This document shows, piece after piece, positions 32,895-43,002 of a stretch of DNA of 64,000 nt (position 1 is the stretch's first letter; each line of letters begins with the position of its first letter). The notes below the pieces were generated by a model that was given only the letters and a program-made list of their open reading frames with translations, was not told where the DNA came from and searched no databases. This DNA comes from Prochlorococcus sp. AG-347-E03 (GTDB taxonomy: Bacteria; Cyanobacteriota; Cyanobacteriia; PCC-6307; Cyanobiaceae): positions 25,778 to 89,777 of the forward strand of contig QCBG01000006.1 of the NCBI GenBank assembly GCA_003279115.1, given 5' to 3'. Position numbers and translations under genes: made by a program.

Positions 32895-34121
32895 TTAACA
32901 AGATTTCAAGTAATAAAGATCACGTAATAATTTAAATGTTTTTTCTTTATCAATTTTATTAGAATTTTGGATAATGCTTATAATTATTGGCTTTTCATTT
33001 TTATATAAAAAGCCAGATAATGCAAAGACATTTGAAAGAGTTCCAGTTTTCCCAAAAAACTTTCCAGATAATTCACTATTTACAAATCTTTTAGCTAACG
33101 TTCCTCTTACTCCCGTAATTGAAAGTGTAGATTGATAAGCTTGAAAATTATTAGAATATCTCATTTTATCTAAAAACAATACAACTAACTTTGTTGTAAT
33201 TCTATTTTTTCGAGACAATCCACTAGCATCTGCAAAGTAAGCATTAGTTACTGGGAGGCCTTTATTTTCAAGCCATTTTTTCAATTTTATATATTCATTA
33301 TCGTTCCATGTATTTGAGGCATTTTTAAAGAGTGATTCAGCTGTAAAATTATGGCTTTCAGAATTAGTAAGAGTTAATAATGAAAGAATTGGAGTTGAAT
33401 ATATTTTACTTATCTCTGTAATATCTTTTAAATAAAATGTTTTTTCTGATTCAAAAAAATCTATATTTACTTTTGAATTAGGAAATTTACTTTTTAAATA
33501 GTTTTTAATAAAATTTCTTAAAGCATAAATATCTTCATATTTATTGTGATTACTTTCAATAGCTAGAGATGTAATTGGAGATCCATATTCGTAAAGTTTA
33601 TCAGTATTTGTCCAGCCACTAGGCCAATATAATTTTGAATCAATTTCTATAATATTAAAGTTAATAGTTTTATTTTCTTTAATATTTGAAATTAGTATGA
33701 TTATATCTTCATAGTTCAGATCTGGATCCCCTTGACCGAACAAATAATAATTGTTTTTATTTTTTTTTAATAAAAATGTCTTTAAATTATTATTTAATTT
33801 ATATTTACTTAAAACATAAGCTGATGAGAATAATTTTTGATTTGATGCTGGTAACCTTGGAACGTCATCATTATAGGAACTAATTATTGTCCCGTTATTA
33901 TTGATAATTGATACACTAAAAGAATCATCTAGCGTTTTATTCAATAAAGCATCATAAGTAGGACATTTTTTATTTTTAGTAATTATTCCAGGGAAATTAA
34001 AATAAATACTATTTAAAATATTTATTTTATGATTTGTTAGTAAATATCTTATTAAGAATGGAGATGTTACTAATACTAGAACAATTAAGAAAAATGAATA
34101 AATTTTTTTTATCACATTCAA
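32895..34121 (-). CDS. dacB: D-alanyl-D-alanine carboxypeptidase/endopeptidase (PBP4 family)
   Basis: 408 residues; trims peptidoglycan side chains in the periplasm. N-terminal signal anchor (about 5-25, LIVLVLVTSPF). Active-site SxxK is SNQK (Ser93, Lys96), with SxN equivalent ADASGLSRKN and the KTG triad in FFGKTGTLSN. Slightly shorter than E. coli DacB (477). Start is TTG, giving MNVIKKIY. Last gene of the dapF-desulfurase-DUF1995-dacB string, one base from DUF1995. Confidence 0.85.
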   Translation of the reverse strand: MNVIKKIYSFFLIVLVLVTSPFLIRYLLTNHKINILNSIYFNFPGIITKNKKCPTYDALLNKTLDDSFSVSIINNNGTIISSYNDDVPRLPASNQKLFSSAYVLSKYKLNNNLKTFLLKKNKNNYYLFGQGDPDLNYEDIIILISNIKENKTINFNIIEIDSKLYWPSGWTNTDKLYEYGSPITSLAIESNHNKYEDIYALRNFIKNYLKSKFPNSKVNIDFFESEKTFYLKDITEISKIYSTPILSLLTLTNSESHNFTAESLFKNASNTWNDNEYIKLKKWLENKGLPVTNAYFADASGLSRKNRITTKLVVLFLDKMRYSNNFQAYQSTLSITGVRGTLAKRFVNSELSGKFFGKTGTLSNVFALSGFLYKNEKPIIISIIQNSNKIDKEKTFKLLRDLYYLKSC

Positions 34122-34122
34122 T

Positions 34123-34749
34123 CTATAAATTTACAAAAATAGATTCATTGTCGGGTTTAATTTCAAATTCTTTTTTAAAAAAATATTTTTTGTTTTCTTC
34201 TTTGAAAAGCAACCAGTTATTTGGATAAATATGCATAAGAGCAGCTTTATTTAAAGGCTGAAGAAAATAAATATTTTTCCAAGTTTTAACAAAGTTTTTA
34301 CGTCTCTCTCTAATAACACTTCCTATACCAATATTAGCATCTTCAAATTTAGGATTTAATGAATAATGAGTTCCTTGATAATTATCGGACATAGGTTCAA
34401 ATGAATCAAAATCATATGGCTGGGGAAGTATCGATATCATTACACTATCAATATTATTTATATTATTTGATTCATTAAATGATTTAAAAGTAAAGATTTT
34501 ATCTTTGATATCTGGATAGTCTCTTTGAGCCAAAGCCACAGCACCTTGATCAGCAAATGTTATGAATACATTATTATTTTTAGTTAATATCTTGTAAATA
34601 GTTATTCCAATTCTGTTAAACTTCAATCCTTCAAAATTAAATTCTATAGTAAGTCTTTTATTTGAATCTAATAAACTTGGAATAATTGCATCCTCCATAT
34701 TCTTAAGAGATTCATTTAAATCTTTAGGTAGTCTGTAATTTGTTTCCAT
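34123..34749 (-). CDS. DUF1995 family protein
   Basis: 208 residues in the cyanobacterial/plastid DUF1995 family, with RLPKDLNESLKNMEDAIIPS, RLTIEFNFEGLKFNRIG and FADQGAVALAQRDYPDI as the recognised pattern. Soluble, no catalytic residues known. Chloroplast relatives are linked to low-PSII-accumulation or plastid gene expression work, but the role here is not established. Its start shares one base with the cysteine desulfurase stop and its stop abuts dacB, so it is translationally linked to both. Confidence 0.8.
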   Translation of the reverse strand: METNYRLPKDLNESLKNMEDAIIPSLLDSNKRLTIEFNFEGLKFNRIGITIYKILTKNNNVFITFADQGAVALAQRDYPDIKDKIFTFKSFNESNNINNIDSVMISILPQPYDFDSFEPMSDNYQGTHYSLNPKFEDANIGIGSVIRERRKNFVKTWKNIYFLQPLNKAALMHIYPNNWLLFKEENKKYFFKKEFEIKPDNESIFVNL

Positions 34750-35921
34750 TAAAATTTGTCAATACATATTTGAATAAGTTCTAAAAATTTATCTATTTCT
34801 GACTTATTGTTTATTGAACCTAAAGTAACACGAATATTGGAATATAGTTCATCATCTTTTAAACCAATATTTTTAAGTGTTGAGCTCGGTTTCCCAGATG
34901 AGCTTGAACAAGCACTTCCACTACTTATGGCTATTCTATTTTCTGACATGAAATTAACAATCTTATAGGCTCTTATAGGATCAAATAGCTTATTTAAAAG
35001 TAGAAACGAAATATGATTTGGAAGCCTATGGTTAATACTGCCCGTAATCTTTATATGATTATTATCCTTAATTTTTTGAAAAAAATAATTTTTAAGTTTA
35101 TTAATACTATTAGAAGGAAATTCTGTTGTGTGATCATATGATTTTATTTTTCCTTTAATATTCTTTAATGATTCATACATTCCAGCAATTAATGGCAAAG
35201 CTTGTGTTCCTTGTCTAATTGAATATTCCTGGGTAAGTGATATGTCTTTATTTTTTAAAATCATTCGAGACTTTTCATTCGTTAAGAGAATCCCGATACC
35301 TTTTGGACCTCCAAATTTATGAGCAGATAAACTTAAAAAATCACATTTAAGATCTTTCCAACTGAATATTCCATTACTTATTATTTGAGTTCCATCTAAA
35401 TGAAACATTATATTAAATTCTTCACATTTGGAACCTATAAATTGAACAGGTTGAATTGTTCCAATTTCACTTTGTCCCCAAATAATTGATACAAGCTTAG
35501 TATCATTGGTAAAAATTTTATCGATATTAGCAATATTTAAAATTCCATCATTATTTACCTTCCATTCGTAAATATCCCAATTTTGTTTTTTTAGTTTATT
35601 AGCACAAATAGTAGTTGCTTGATGTTCAACATTTGAAATGATAACTCTACCATTTTTAAATTTCTCGTAAATATTATTAAATACAATATTTGTTGATTCC
35701 GAAGAACCAGATGTAAAAATTATATCCTCTGGTTCTGCTTCAAATATATAAGCAATTTTAGATCTAATTTTTTCAAGATATGTAGAGCATTTTATCCCTA
35801 GCTCGTATGTTGATGAAGGGTTATGCCAATAATTCTTATAAGTTGAATTTATTATATTTAAAACATTTTCAGATAATGGAGTCGTAGATGCATTATCTAA
35901 ATATATAAAATTATTTTCCAT
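34749..35921 (-). CDS. Cysteine desulfurase (IscS/NifS group)
   Basis: 390 residues. Pyridoxal phosphate enzyme taking sulfur from cysteine for Fe-S clusters and thio-cofactors. The PLP Lys202 lies in SLSAHKFGGPKG and the persulfide-forming Cys338 in SSGSACSSSSGKPS, a long IscS-type loop. ATG start. Shares one base with dapF upstream and one with DUF1995. A SufS paralog is expected elsewhere in the genome. Confidence 0.93.
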   Translation of the reverse strand: MENNFIYLDNASTTPLSENVLNIINSTYKNYWHNPSSTYELGIKCSTYLEKIRSKIAYIFEAEPEDIIFTSGSSESTNIVFNNIYEKFKNGRVIISNVEHQATTICANKLKKQNWDIYEWKVNNDGILNIANIDKIFTNDTKLVSIIWGQSEIGTIQPVQFIGSKCEEFNIMFHLDGTQIISNGIFSWKDLKCDFLSLSAHKFGGPKGIGILLTNEKSRMILKNKDISLTQEYSIRQGTQALPLIAGMYESLKNIKGKIKSYDHTTEFPSNSINKLKNYFFQKIKDNNHIKITGSINHRLPNHISFLLLNKLFDPIRAYKIVNFMSENRIAISSGSACSSSSGKPSSTLKNIGLKDDELYSNIRVTLGSINNKSEIDKFLELIQICIDKF

Positions 35922-36781
35922 TAATTTATTAAAATTGATCCCGAGAAAACCTTTTTTGCATTACCGGTCATCATTACTTCAGAATCGTCATTTGACCAAT
36001 CTATTTTAAGATTGCCTCCTGGCAAAGAAACAATTGTCAACGAGTTGCAAAGGCCTAGTTTATAGGCTGCTACATGAATAGCACAAGCTCCTGTCCCACA
36101 GGCTAAGGTTGGACCTGCTCCTCTTTCCCATACTTTTACCTTGATATTATCTCTATTTAGGATTTGACAAAAATGAACATTAGTTTTTTCTGGAAATAAT
36201 TCATTATTTTCAAATATTGGACCAAGTGTAGAAAGAGCAATAGAATCTAAATCTTGTACAAAGAATATTAAATGAGGATTCCCCATCCCTACTGCATAAC
36301 CTTTATTATTAAAATTTTTCTCAATAAATTCGTGTGAAGGAATTGAATTTATTTTTTTTTCAATTGTTGTTGGAATATTTTGACTTTCTAAAATTGGAAC
36401 TCCCATTTTTACTGTAATTTCATCATTTATGTATTTTGCAATTTTTAAACCTGCTTTAGTCTCAATTTTATATTCTATATTTTTTTTATTAATGGAATCA
36501 TTTACGTGGAGATATTCAACTAAACACCTAATTCCATTTCCACACATTTGTGCTTCAGAACCATCAGAATTAAAGATTATCATTTTTGCATAATTATCTT
36601 CATTAGGTTCTTCTATAAAAATCACACCATCTGCTCCAATACCAAATTGCCTGTTGCAAATTTGTTTTATATCAAATATTTTATTTGTCTTGTAATTTTT
36701 ATATAAATCATTTCCTCTAGAATCAATTACTACGAAATCATTTCCGTTACCTTGATATTTTTCAAAAGTTATATTTTTCAT
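35921..36781 (-). CDS. dapF: Diaminopimelate epimerase
   Basis: 286 residues. Converts LL- to meso-diaminopimelate for lysine and peptidoglycan. Both catalytic cysteines are present: Cys80 in MCGNGIRC and Cys228 in ACGTGACA, with the N-terminal KYQGNGNDFVVID. ATG start. First of an operon feeding cell-wall genes (dacB) and sulfur mobilisation; one-base overlap with the desulfurase gene. Confidence 0.96.
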   Translation of the reverse strand: MKNITFEKYQGNGNDFVVIDSRGNDLYKNYKTNKIFDIKQICNRQFGIGADGVIFIEEPNEDNYAKMIIFNSDGSEAQMCGNGIRCLVEYLHVNDSINKKNIEYKIETKAGLKIAKYINDEITVKMGVPILESQNIPTTIEKKINSIPSHEFIEKNFNNKGYAVGMGNPHLIFFVQDLDSIALSTLGPIFENNELFPEKTNVHFCQILNRDNIKVKVWERGAGPTLACGTGACAIHVAAYKLGLCNSLTIVSLPGGNLKIDWSNDDSEVMMTGNAKKVFSGSILIN

Positions 36782-36888
36782 TTGAAGATAATATATTTTA
36801 AATTTTAATTGTAAATTATTCCTTTTAACAATCTATTTCTATTTTATACAATGGATATTAAAATAATAATTTAACAAATAAAAATTAA

Positions 36889-39459
36889 GTGATTTCTCCC
36901 GATAAACAATATGAGATTGATACCAATTTATATAATCCATCTGAAATAGAAAAAAAATGGCAGTCAATATGGACAGAAAACAATTTATACAAAACCGAAG
37001 AATTAACTGAGAATAGCGATAAATTTTATGCCTTATCAATGTTTCCCTACCCTTCAGGTAATCTTCATATGGGACATGTTAGGAATTATGTTATTACAGA
37101 CTTAATAGCACGGTTCCAAAGGTTTAATGGCAAATCTGTTTTACATCCAATGGGTTGGGACGCTTTTGGTTTGCCTGCTGAGAATGCAGCGATTGAAAGA
37201 GGAATTAGTCCAAGTGTCTGGACAAAAAAAAATATTTCTCATATGAAGTCACAATTAATGCTTTTGGGACTATCAGTTGATTGGGATAGAGAATTTGCAA
37301 CTTGTGATGAAAATTACTATGTTTGGACACAATATCTATTTTTAGAGTTATACAAGGCAGGTCTTGTATATCAAAAGGAATCAGAAGTTAATTGGGATCC
37401 TATAGATAATACAGTCTTAGCGAATGAACAAGTTGACTCAGAGGGTAAATCTTGGAGATCTGGGGCACTAGTTGAAAAAAAATTATTAAAGCAATGGTTT
37501 TTAAGGATTACTAATTATGCGGATGAGTTATTGAAGGATTTAGAAAAATTAGATAACTGGCCAGAAAGAGTAAAAATAATGCAAGATAATTGGATTGGAA
37601 AGTCAATTGGTACAAATATTAATTTCAATATAAATACCAATCCAGAAAAGAAAATAACTGTATTTACAACTAGGCCAGATACTTTATTTGGAGTTACTTA
37701 TTTAGCAATTTCTGTTAATCATTCAATAATTAAAAATATTTCTGATCAAGAAACCATACAAGATATAGAAAATCTTAAACAATATTTGAAAAATAATAAA
37801 AATAATGAACCTGAAAAAATTGGAATAAAAACTAGCTTAGTAGCAATAAATCCAGTTAATTCTGAACCTATTCCTATTTGGGTGGCAAGTTATGTTCTCG
37901 ATGAATACGGTACAGGTGCTGTTATGGGCGTGCCTGCTCATGATCTAAGAGACTTTGAATTTGCTAAGAAAAATAATATTGATATTAAACAGGTAATAAA
38001 AAAGGATAAAAATGAACAAACTAAAGAGCTTGATGAAGCTTATGTGGAAAATGGATATCTTATTAATTCAAATCAATACAATGATATAGCAAATACTATT
38101 GCTAAATTAAAAATTTCAGAGGAGGGCGTAAATAATGGATGGGCCGAAAATAAGATTCAATATCGTTTAAGAGATTGGTTAATATCTAGACAAAGATATT
38201 GGGGATGTCCGATTCCTGTCGTTAATTGCAAAAAATGTGGATCTGTTCCTTTAAACCAATCGGAATTACCTGTTGCATTACCAAAAGATATAGATATCTC
38301 GGCTAACAAGATTAATGCTTTAGGTGATAATAATAATTGGATAAATACAACATGTCCAAAATGTGGAATAGCGGCAAAAAAAGAAACTGATACTATGGAC
38401 ACTTTTATGTGTTCATCATGGTATTTTTTAAGATATCCATCTTCCACATGTTCAAATAAGCCATTTGAAAAGGTTGAAATTAATAAGTGGTTACCTGTAG
38501 ATCAATATGTTGGAGGAGTAGAGCATGCAATATTGCATTTGTTATATGCAAGATTTTTCACTAAAGCTTTGCGGGATAATCAACTATTTGAAATTGATGA
38601 ACCATTTAATAAACTATTAACGCAAGGAATGGTTCAGGCCGCAGCCTATAAAAACAATAAAACGGGTAAATATGTTTCTCCTTCCGATATTCCTGACCTA
38701 TCAAATCCTACAGATCCAATTGACAATTCTAAATTGGAGGTTCTGTTCGAGAAGATGTCTAAGTCAAAATATAATGGAATTGACCCTGAATCAGTAATTA
38801 AAAAATATGGAGCAGATACAGCAAGAATGTTTATATTATTTAAAGCACCACCAGAAAAAGATTTGGAATGGGGAGATACAGATGTTGAAGGACAATTTAG
38901 ATTTTTAAGCAGGATTTGGAAGCTATTTATTAATTGTGCAAAAGATATTAATAGTAAAGGTAAATCTTATCCAGATAAAGAAAAATCTTTAATAAAGTCA
39001 ATGAACATTGCTATAAAAGAAATTTCAAATGACATATTAAATAACCAATTTAATACTGCGATTTCAGAACTAATGAAGTTTTATAATGCATTATCTAATT
39101 CAATTAATGACGTAAACAATAATTTAAAAATAGAAGCTTTAAAAACATTTTGTATATTGCTTGCTCCATTTGCACCTCATATTTCAGAAGAAATATGGCA
39201 TCTTATTGGATTTAATAAATCTGTGCATTTAGAGGACTGGCCTTCATTTAATGCCGAAGCACTAAAGGAAGATTCATATGAACTTGTAATACAAGTGAAT
39301 GGAAAAGTTAGAGACAAAGTAAATATTAATAATGATATGAATGAAAATCAAATTAAAGAATTTACTCTTAATAGACCTAACATATTAAAATGGACTCAAG
39401 ATAAGGAAATAAGAAAAATAATTATTGTTAAAGGAAAAATTATGAATATTGTTGTTTAA
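36889..39459 (+). CDS. leuS: Leucyl-tRNA synthetase
   Basis: 856 residues, full length. HMGH (60-63) and KMSKS near residue 620 are the class I signatures; the editing (CP1) domain lies about 225-420 with [12 protein letters not shown], and the [16 protein letters not shown] segment is conserved. The start is GTG at 36889, matched by the family's N-terminal RYNP-like [13 protein letters not shown]. Overlaps the convergent pgi end by 4 bases. Confidence 0.96.
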   Translation: MISPDKQYEIDTNLYNPSEIEKKWQSIWTENNLYKTEELTENSDKFYALSMFPYPSGNLHMGHVRNYVITDLIARFQRFNGKSVLHPMGWDAFGLPAENAAIERGISPSVWTKKNISHMKSQLMLLGLSVDWDREFATCDENYYVWTQYLFLELYKAGLVYQKESEVNWDPIDNTVLANEQVDSEGKSWRSGALVEKKLLKQWFLRITNYADELLKDLEKLDNWPERVKIMQDNWIGKSIGTNINFNINTNPEKKITVFTTRPDTLFGVTYLAISVNHSIIKNISDQETIQDIENLKQYLKNNKNNEPEKIGIKTSLVAINPVNSEPIPIWVASYVLDEYGTGAVMGVPAHDLRDFEFAKKNNIDIKQVIKKDKNEQTKELDEAYVENGYLINSNQYNDIANTIAKLKISEEGVNNGWAENKIQYRLRDWLISRQRYWGCPIPVVNCKKCGSVPLNQSELPVALPKDIDISANKINALGDNNNWINTTCPKCGIAAKKETDTMDTFMCSSWYFLRYPSSTCSNKPFEKVEINKWLPVDQYVGGVEHAILHLLYARFFTKALRDNQLFEIDEPFNKLLTQGMVQAAAYKNNKTGKYVSPSDIPDLSNPTDPIDNSKLEVLFEKMSKSKYNGIDPESVIKKYGADTARMFILFKAPPEKDLEWGDTDVEGQFRFLSRIWKLFINCAKDINSKGKSYPDKEKSLIKSMNIAIKEISNDILNNQFNTAISELMKFYNALSNSINDVNNNLKIEALKTFCILLAPFAPHISEEIWHLIGFNKSVHLEDWPSFNAEALKEDSYELVIQVNGKVRDKVNINNDMNENQIKEFTLNRPNILKWTQDKEIRKIIIVKGKIMNIVV

Positions 39460-41039
39460 GACTTTGTTTTTTGAATAACTAATGAATTTGGATTTGACCA
39501 ATCCCCCTTAACTAAATAATCATCATTTCCGAAACACATTTCACGGAGTATGAAAAATATAGGTTCACTCACTGAATTATCAAATAATGATGTTATGTCA
39601 TTTATTGAATATTCTCCTCCTTCATCTAATAAATTACTTACTTTTTGTTGATACTCAATAATATTTGCGGCTGCTTTCTTTCCAGCTTCAACTCCAGGTT
39701 GATCATATGCATTTATATTTACTAATTCAGCGTAGAAAGATACAGCCCTCTCAAATAAAGCGATTAAGGCCCCTAGTGAAAAACAATTTAATTTTTTTAA
39801 TGTGATAGTGATACTTTGTCTGCTTTCACTAGAGAGTGCTGATCTTGTTCCTTGCAAGAAACCAGATAGATATTCTTTAGGATTCTCTTTATCATCAAAA
39901 ATATTAGTAGATGGAGAATCTAATAATTCAATAAAAATACAAAAGAAATTATCAATACCATCTCTCAGTTGCTGAACATAAGCATGTTGATCTGTAGATC
40001 CTTTATTACCAAAAACGGAAATACCTTGATTAACTACTTCACCATTCCTATTAAATTTCTTACCTAATGATTCCATTACTAATTGCTGGAGGTATTTACT
40101 AAATACCTGCAACCTATCTCTATAAGGTAATACGACCATATCTCTCTTTCCCACACCATCCCCAGTTAAATACCATGCAGATGATAATAATGCTGCTGGA
40201 TTATTTTTAAAATCACTTTTACGTGTGGCCTCATCCATTAATGATGCACCTCTAATAAATTCAAATATATTTTCATTAATAAGAGCTAATGGAAGTAATC
40301 CCACAGAGCTTGTAATACTTGTTCTCCCTCCAACCCAATCTTGTAAATTAAATATTTTTAACCAATTTTCAGAAGTGGCTTTATTAAATAACTTGCTGTC
40401 TTTCATGGTTATAGCTATAGCATTAGAATTCCATTCAAGAGAATTGTTTTCACAGTGATTTTTAATAATATCCATAGCAATTCTAGGTTCAGGCGTACCA
40501 CCTGATTTACTAACTACTACAAATAATGTTGTTGATAATTTTTCAGATAACTCTTCTAACTTTTCGCTAATTAAAAAAGGATCAACATTATCTATATAAG
40601 AAAAATTTAATCCTCTAGAACACTTCTGCAGAGACTCTGTAATAAGCAATGGTCCTAACCCACTTCCACCAATTCCTATCCATAGAACATCAGTATACAG
40701 CTGATTATTCTTATTCATAATATCTCCATTTAAAATTTGTTTTCCAAATTCAGAGATTGCATTAATATCTGCTTTAATTTCGTCTCCTATTTTTGAAGAG
40801 GGTGAAATTGATGGATTTCTAAGCCAATAATGTCCAACTTGTCTATTTTCATCAATATTTGAGATTGCACCATTTTCTAATTCTTTTATTGATGAAAAAA
40901 CATCTATAAATTTATCTTCTAAATTTTTTATCTCTTTACTTGTGAAATTAATTTTGCTTATGTCTAACCAAATATTTAATTTTTTATCAAACCAAAGATA
41001 ATTACAAAATTTATCCCAAGAGTTTAAATCTCCATTCAT
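39456..41039 (-). CDS. pgi: Glucose-6-phosphate isomerase
   Basis: 527 residues. Interconverts glucose-6-phosphate and fructose-6-phosphate, linking photosynthate to glycolysis and the pentose phosphate route. Conserved [39 protein letters not shown] and the late [14 protein letters not shown] are present. ATG start. Longer divergent spacing (about 180 bases) to purN suggests promoters there. Confidence 0.95.
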   Translation of the reverse strand: MNGDLNSWDKFCNYLWFDKKLNIWLDISKINFTSKEIKNLEDKFIDVFSSIKELENGAISNIDENRQVGHYWLRNPSISPSSKIGDEIKADINAISEFGKQILNGDIMNKNNQLYTDVLWIGIGGSGLGPLLITESLQKCSRGLNFSYIDNVDPFLISEKLEELSEKLSTTLFVVVSKSGGTPEPRIAMDIIKNHCENNSLEWNSNAIAITMKDSKLFNKATSENWLKIFNLQDWVGGRTSITSSVGLLPLALINENIFEFIRGASLMDEATRKSDFKNNPAALLSSAWYLTGDGVGKRDMVVLPYRDRLQVFSKYLQQLVMESLGKKFNRNGEVVNQGISVFGNKGSTDQHAYVQQLRDGIDNFFCIFIELLDSPSTNIFDDKENPKEYLSGFLQGTRSALSSESRQSITITLKKLNCFSLGALIALFERAVSFYAELVNINAYDQPGVEAGKKAAANIIEYQQKVSNLLDEGGEYSINDITSLFDNSVSEPIFFILREMCFGNDDYLVKGDWSNPNSLVIQKTKS

Positions 41040-41218
41040 TTTATATATTTGTTTCTTTTATTTATTCAATTATATCTATACGAATAGTACATAGATTTGA
41101 ATCATTTAAATTTGTTTAAATTATTATCTTCAAATAAATATGTTTTTGAATATAAACAATTAAAATTGAGGGTTTTTTTTATTTCATATGAATTTATCAT
41201 TGGATAAAATAAAAAACT

Positions 41219-41875
41219 TTGGATAGATCATTTAATTACATAATTTCGCCTGAGATATCTGAATTTAGGAGATTTTCCCCAAAATTAAAAATAGGTGTAC
41301 TTGCTTCTGGGAAAGGAACAAACTTTCAGGAATTAATTAATCTCTCAGAAAAAGGAGAATTAGATATAGATATAAAAGTTCTAATAACTAACAAAGATGA
41401 TGCAGGTTGTATAAAAAGAGCTGAAAGTAAAAAAATACCTTACAAAATTATAAGAGGCAAAGACTTTCTGCAAAAAGAGGCATTTGAATTAGAAATTGTA
41501 AATACTTTAATTCATTACGATGTTGAACTTGTGGTTATGGCGGGCTGGATGAAAATTGTTACTCCATTTTTTATTAATAAATTTAAGAATAAGATAATAA
41601 ATATTCACCCTTCATTACTTCCAGCATATAAAGGTGGTTCTGCGATAAAGGACTCTATATTAAATGGTTCAAAAATAACTGGTTGTTCAGTACATTTTGT
41701 TGAAGAAGAGGTAGATAGTGGTTCTTTGATAATGCAAGCAGCATTATCGATTAGAGATGATGATGATATTGAATCACTTTCCAATAGAATACAGATGCTT
41801 GAGCATAAAATTTTGCCTCACTCAATCTCTTATGCTGGTTTTTTGATAAGAAGTAATTTTATGGAAAATTATTAG
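41219..41875 (+). CDS. purN: Phosphoribosylglycinamide formyltransferase
   Basis: 218 residues. Third step of purine synthesis, using 10-formyltetrahydrofolate. Phosphate loop LASGKGTNFQEL and catalytic triad Asn128, His130 (NIHPSLLPAYKGG) and Asp166 are all seen. The only start that keeps the family frame is TTG 41219; a 12-codon ATG frame (41188-41226) ends just across it and could couple translation. An N-terminal extension of about 23 residues precedes the fold. Overlaps the argC stop by 17 bases. Confidence 0.93.
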   Translation: MDRSFNYIISPEISEFRRFSPKLKIGVLASGKGTNFQELINLSEKGELDIDIKVLITNKDDAGCIKRAESKKIPYKIIRGKDFLQKEAFELEIVNTLIHYDVELVVMAGWMKIVTPFFINKFKNKIINIHPSLLPAYKGGSAIKDSILNGSKITGCSVHFVEEEVDSGSLIMQAALSIRDDDDIESLSNRIQMLEHKILPHSISYAGFLIRSNFMENY

Positions 41876-42914
41876 TTAACTCAAGACCATCATCCATTGA
41901 AAATCCACTCATAATATTTAAATTTTGAATTGCTTGCCCAGTCTGTCCTTTTAACAAATTATCAATTACACATAAAATAATAATCCTTCCATTTCGAATA
42001 TCAACTTTAACAGAAAGGAAAATTTGGTTTGTATTTTTAACCCATTTTGTTGAAGGGTATGTATCTACAGGTAGTACTTTAATATTTTTGAAATTTCTAT
42101 AATAATTATCCAAAAGAATTCTGCAATCATCAGATGTTAATCCTGGATCTCTTAATCTCCCATATATAGTCGAGTGCATACCTCTTGAAATTGGAACCAA
42201 ATGAGGAGTAAAAAGTAGTTCAATTTTATTTCCAGAAATTAAAGATGCTACTTGTTCGATCTCTGAGGTATGTCTATGGTTTACCAATCCATATGCTGAT
42301 AGACCTTCTCCACATTCTGATAAGAGTAGCTTTTGGTTTGGTTCTCGACCACCACCAGAGGTTCCGCTTTTAGAATCAATTACTATACCTTCATTTTCAA
42401 TAATGCCTTGCGAAAGATAAGGTGCTAATGGAATAAGAGCAGATGTTGGATAACATCCTGGACATGCAATTAATCTTCCTTTTGAAATGGATTCTTTATT
42501 TATTTCAGGAAGACCGTAGACTGCCTCTTTACATAAATCATCATCATTCCTTTTATAAATAGCAGCTTCTTTGGAATATACTTTTTTCCAATCATTTAAG
42601 GACTTATATCTGTAATCAGCGGATAAATCAATAACTTTAACTCCTCTATCTAATAATTTCCTTGTCAATGTAGAAGATAAGCCATTTGGCAAGCAAAGCA
42701 GAGCAACTTCAGAATTTTTTGAAATATTATCTACTGAAATTTCTTCTATATAAGGATCATTATCTAGATAAATAAAAGGGAAATTATCATTCCACTTAGA
42801 TCCGGATGTTTTATTACCTCCTAAAAATGAGATTTTGTATTTTTTATTTTTCTTTAAAAGATTTACCGCTTGAATACCGCCGTAACCAGTAGCACCTACT
42901 ATTGCAACATTCAT
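41859..42914 (-). CDS. argC: N-acetyl-gamma-glutamyl-phosphate reductase
   Basis: 351 residues. NADPH-dependent reduction in arginine synthesis. NADP-binding VAIVGATGYGGIQAV at the N-terminus; catalytic Cys154 in CPGCYPTSALIPLAP; the HRHTSEIEQ substrate segment follows. ATG start; about 90 bases separate it from divergent ribBA. Confidence 0.96.
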   Translation of the reverse strand: MNVAIVGATGYGGIQAVNLLKKNKKYKISFLGGNKTSGSKWNDNFPFIYLDNDPYIEEISVDNISKNSEVALLCLPNGLSSTLTRKLLDRGVKVIDLSADYRYKSLNDWKKVYSKEAAIYKRNDDDLCKEAVYGLPEINKESISKGRLIACPGCYPTSALIPLAPYLSQGIIENEGIVIDSKSGTSGGGREPNQKLLLSECGEGLSAYGLVNHRHTSEIEQVASLISGNKIELLFTPHLVPISRGMHSTIYGRLRDPGLTSDDCRILLDNYYRNFKNIKVLPVDTYPSTKWVKNTNQIFLSVKVDIRNGRIIILCVIDNLLKGQTGQAIQNLNIMSGFSMDDGLELTNNFP

Positions 42915-43002
42915 TTCTTTGAATTGGCAGACTTTGAGATAGGATTATAAAGTGTTGAATTTAAGGTAACTAAAACACTATTTTTCTATATTGATAGGAA
43001 TA

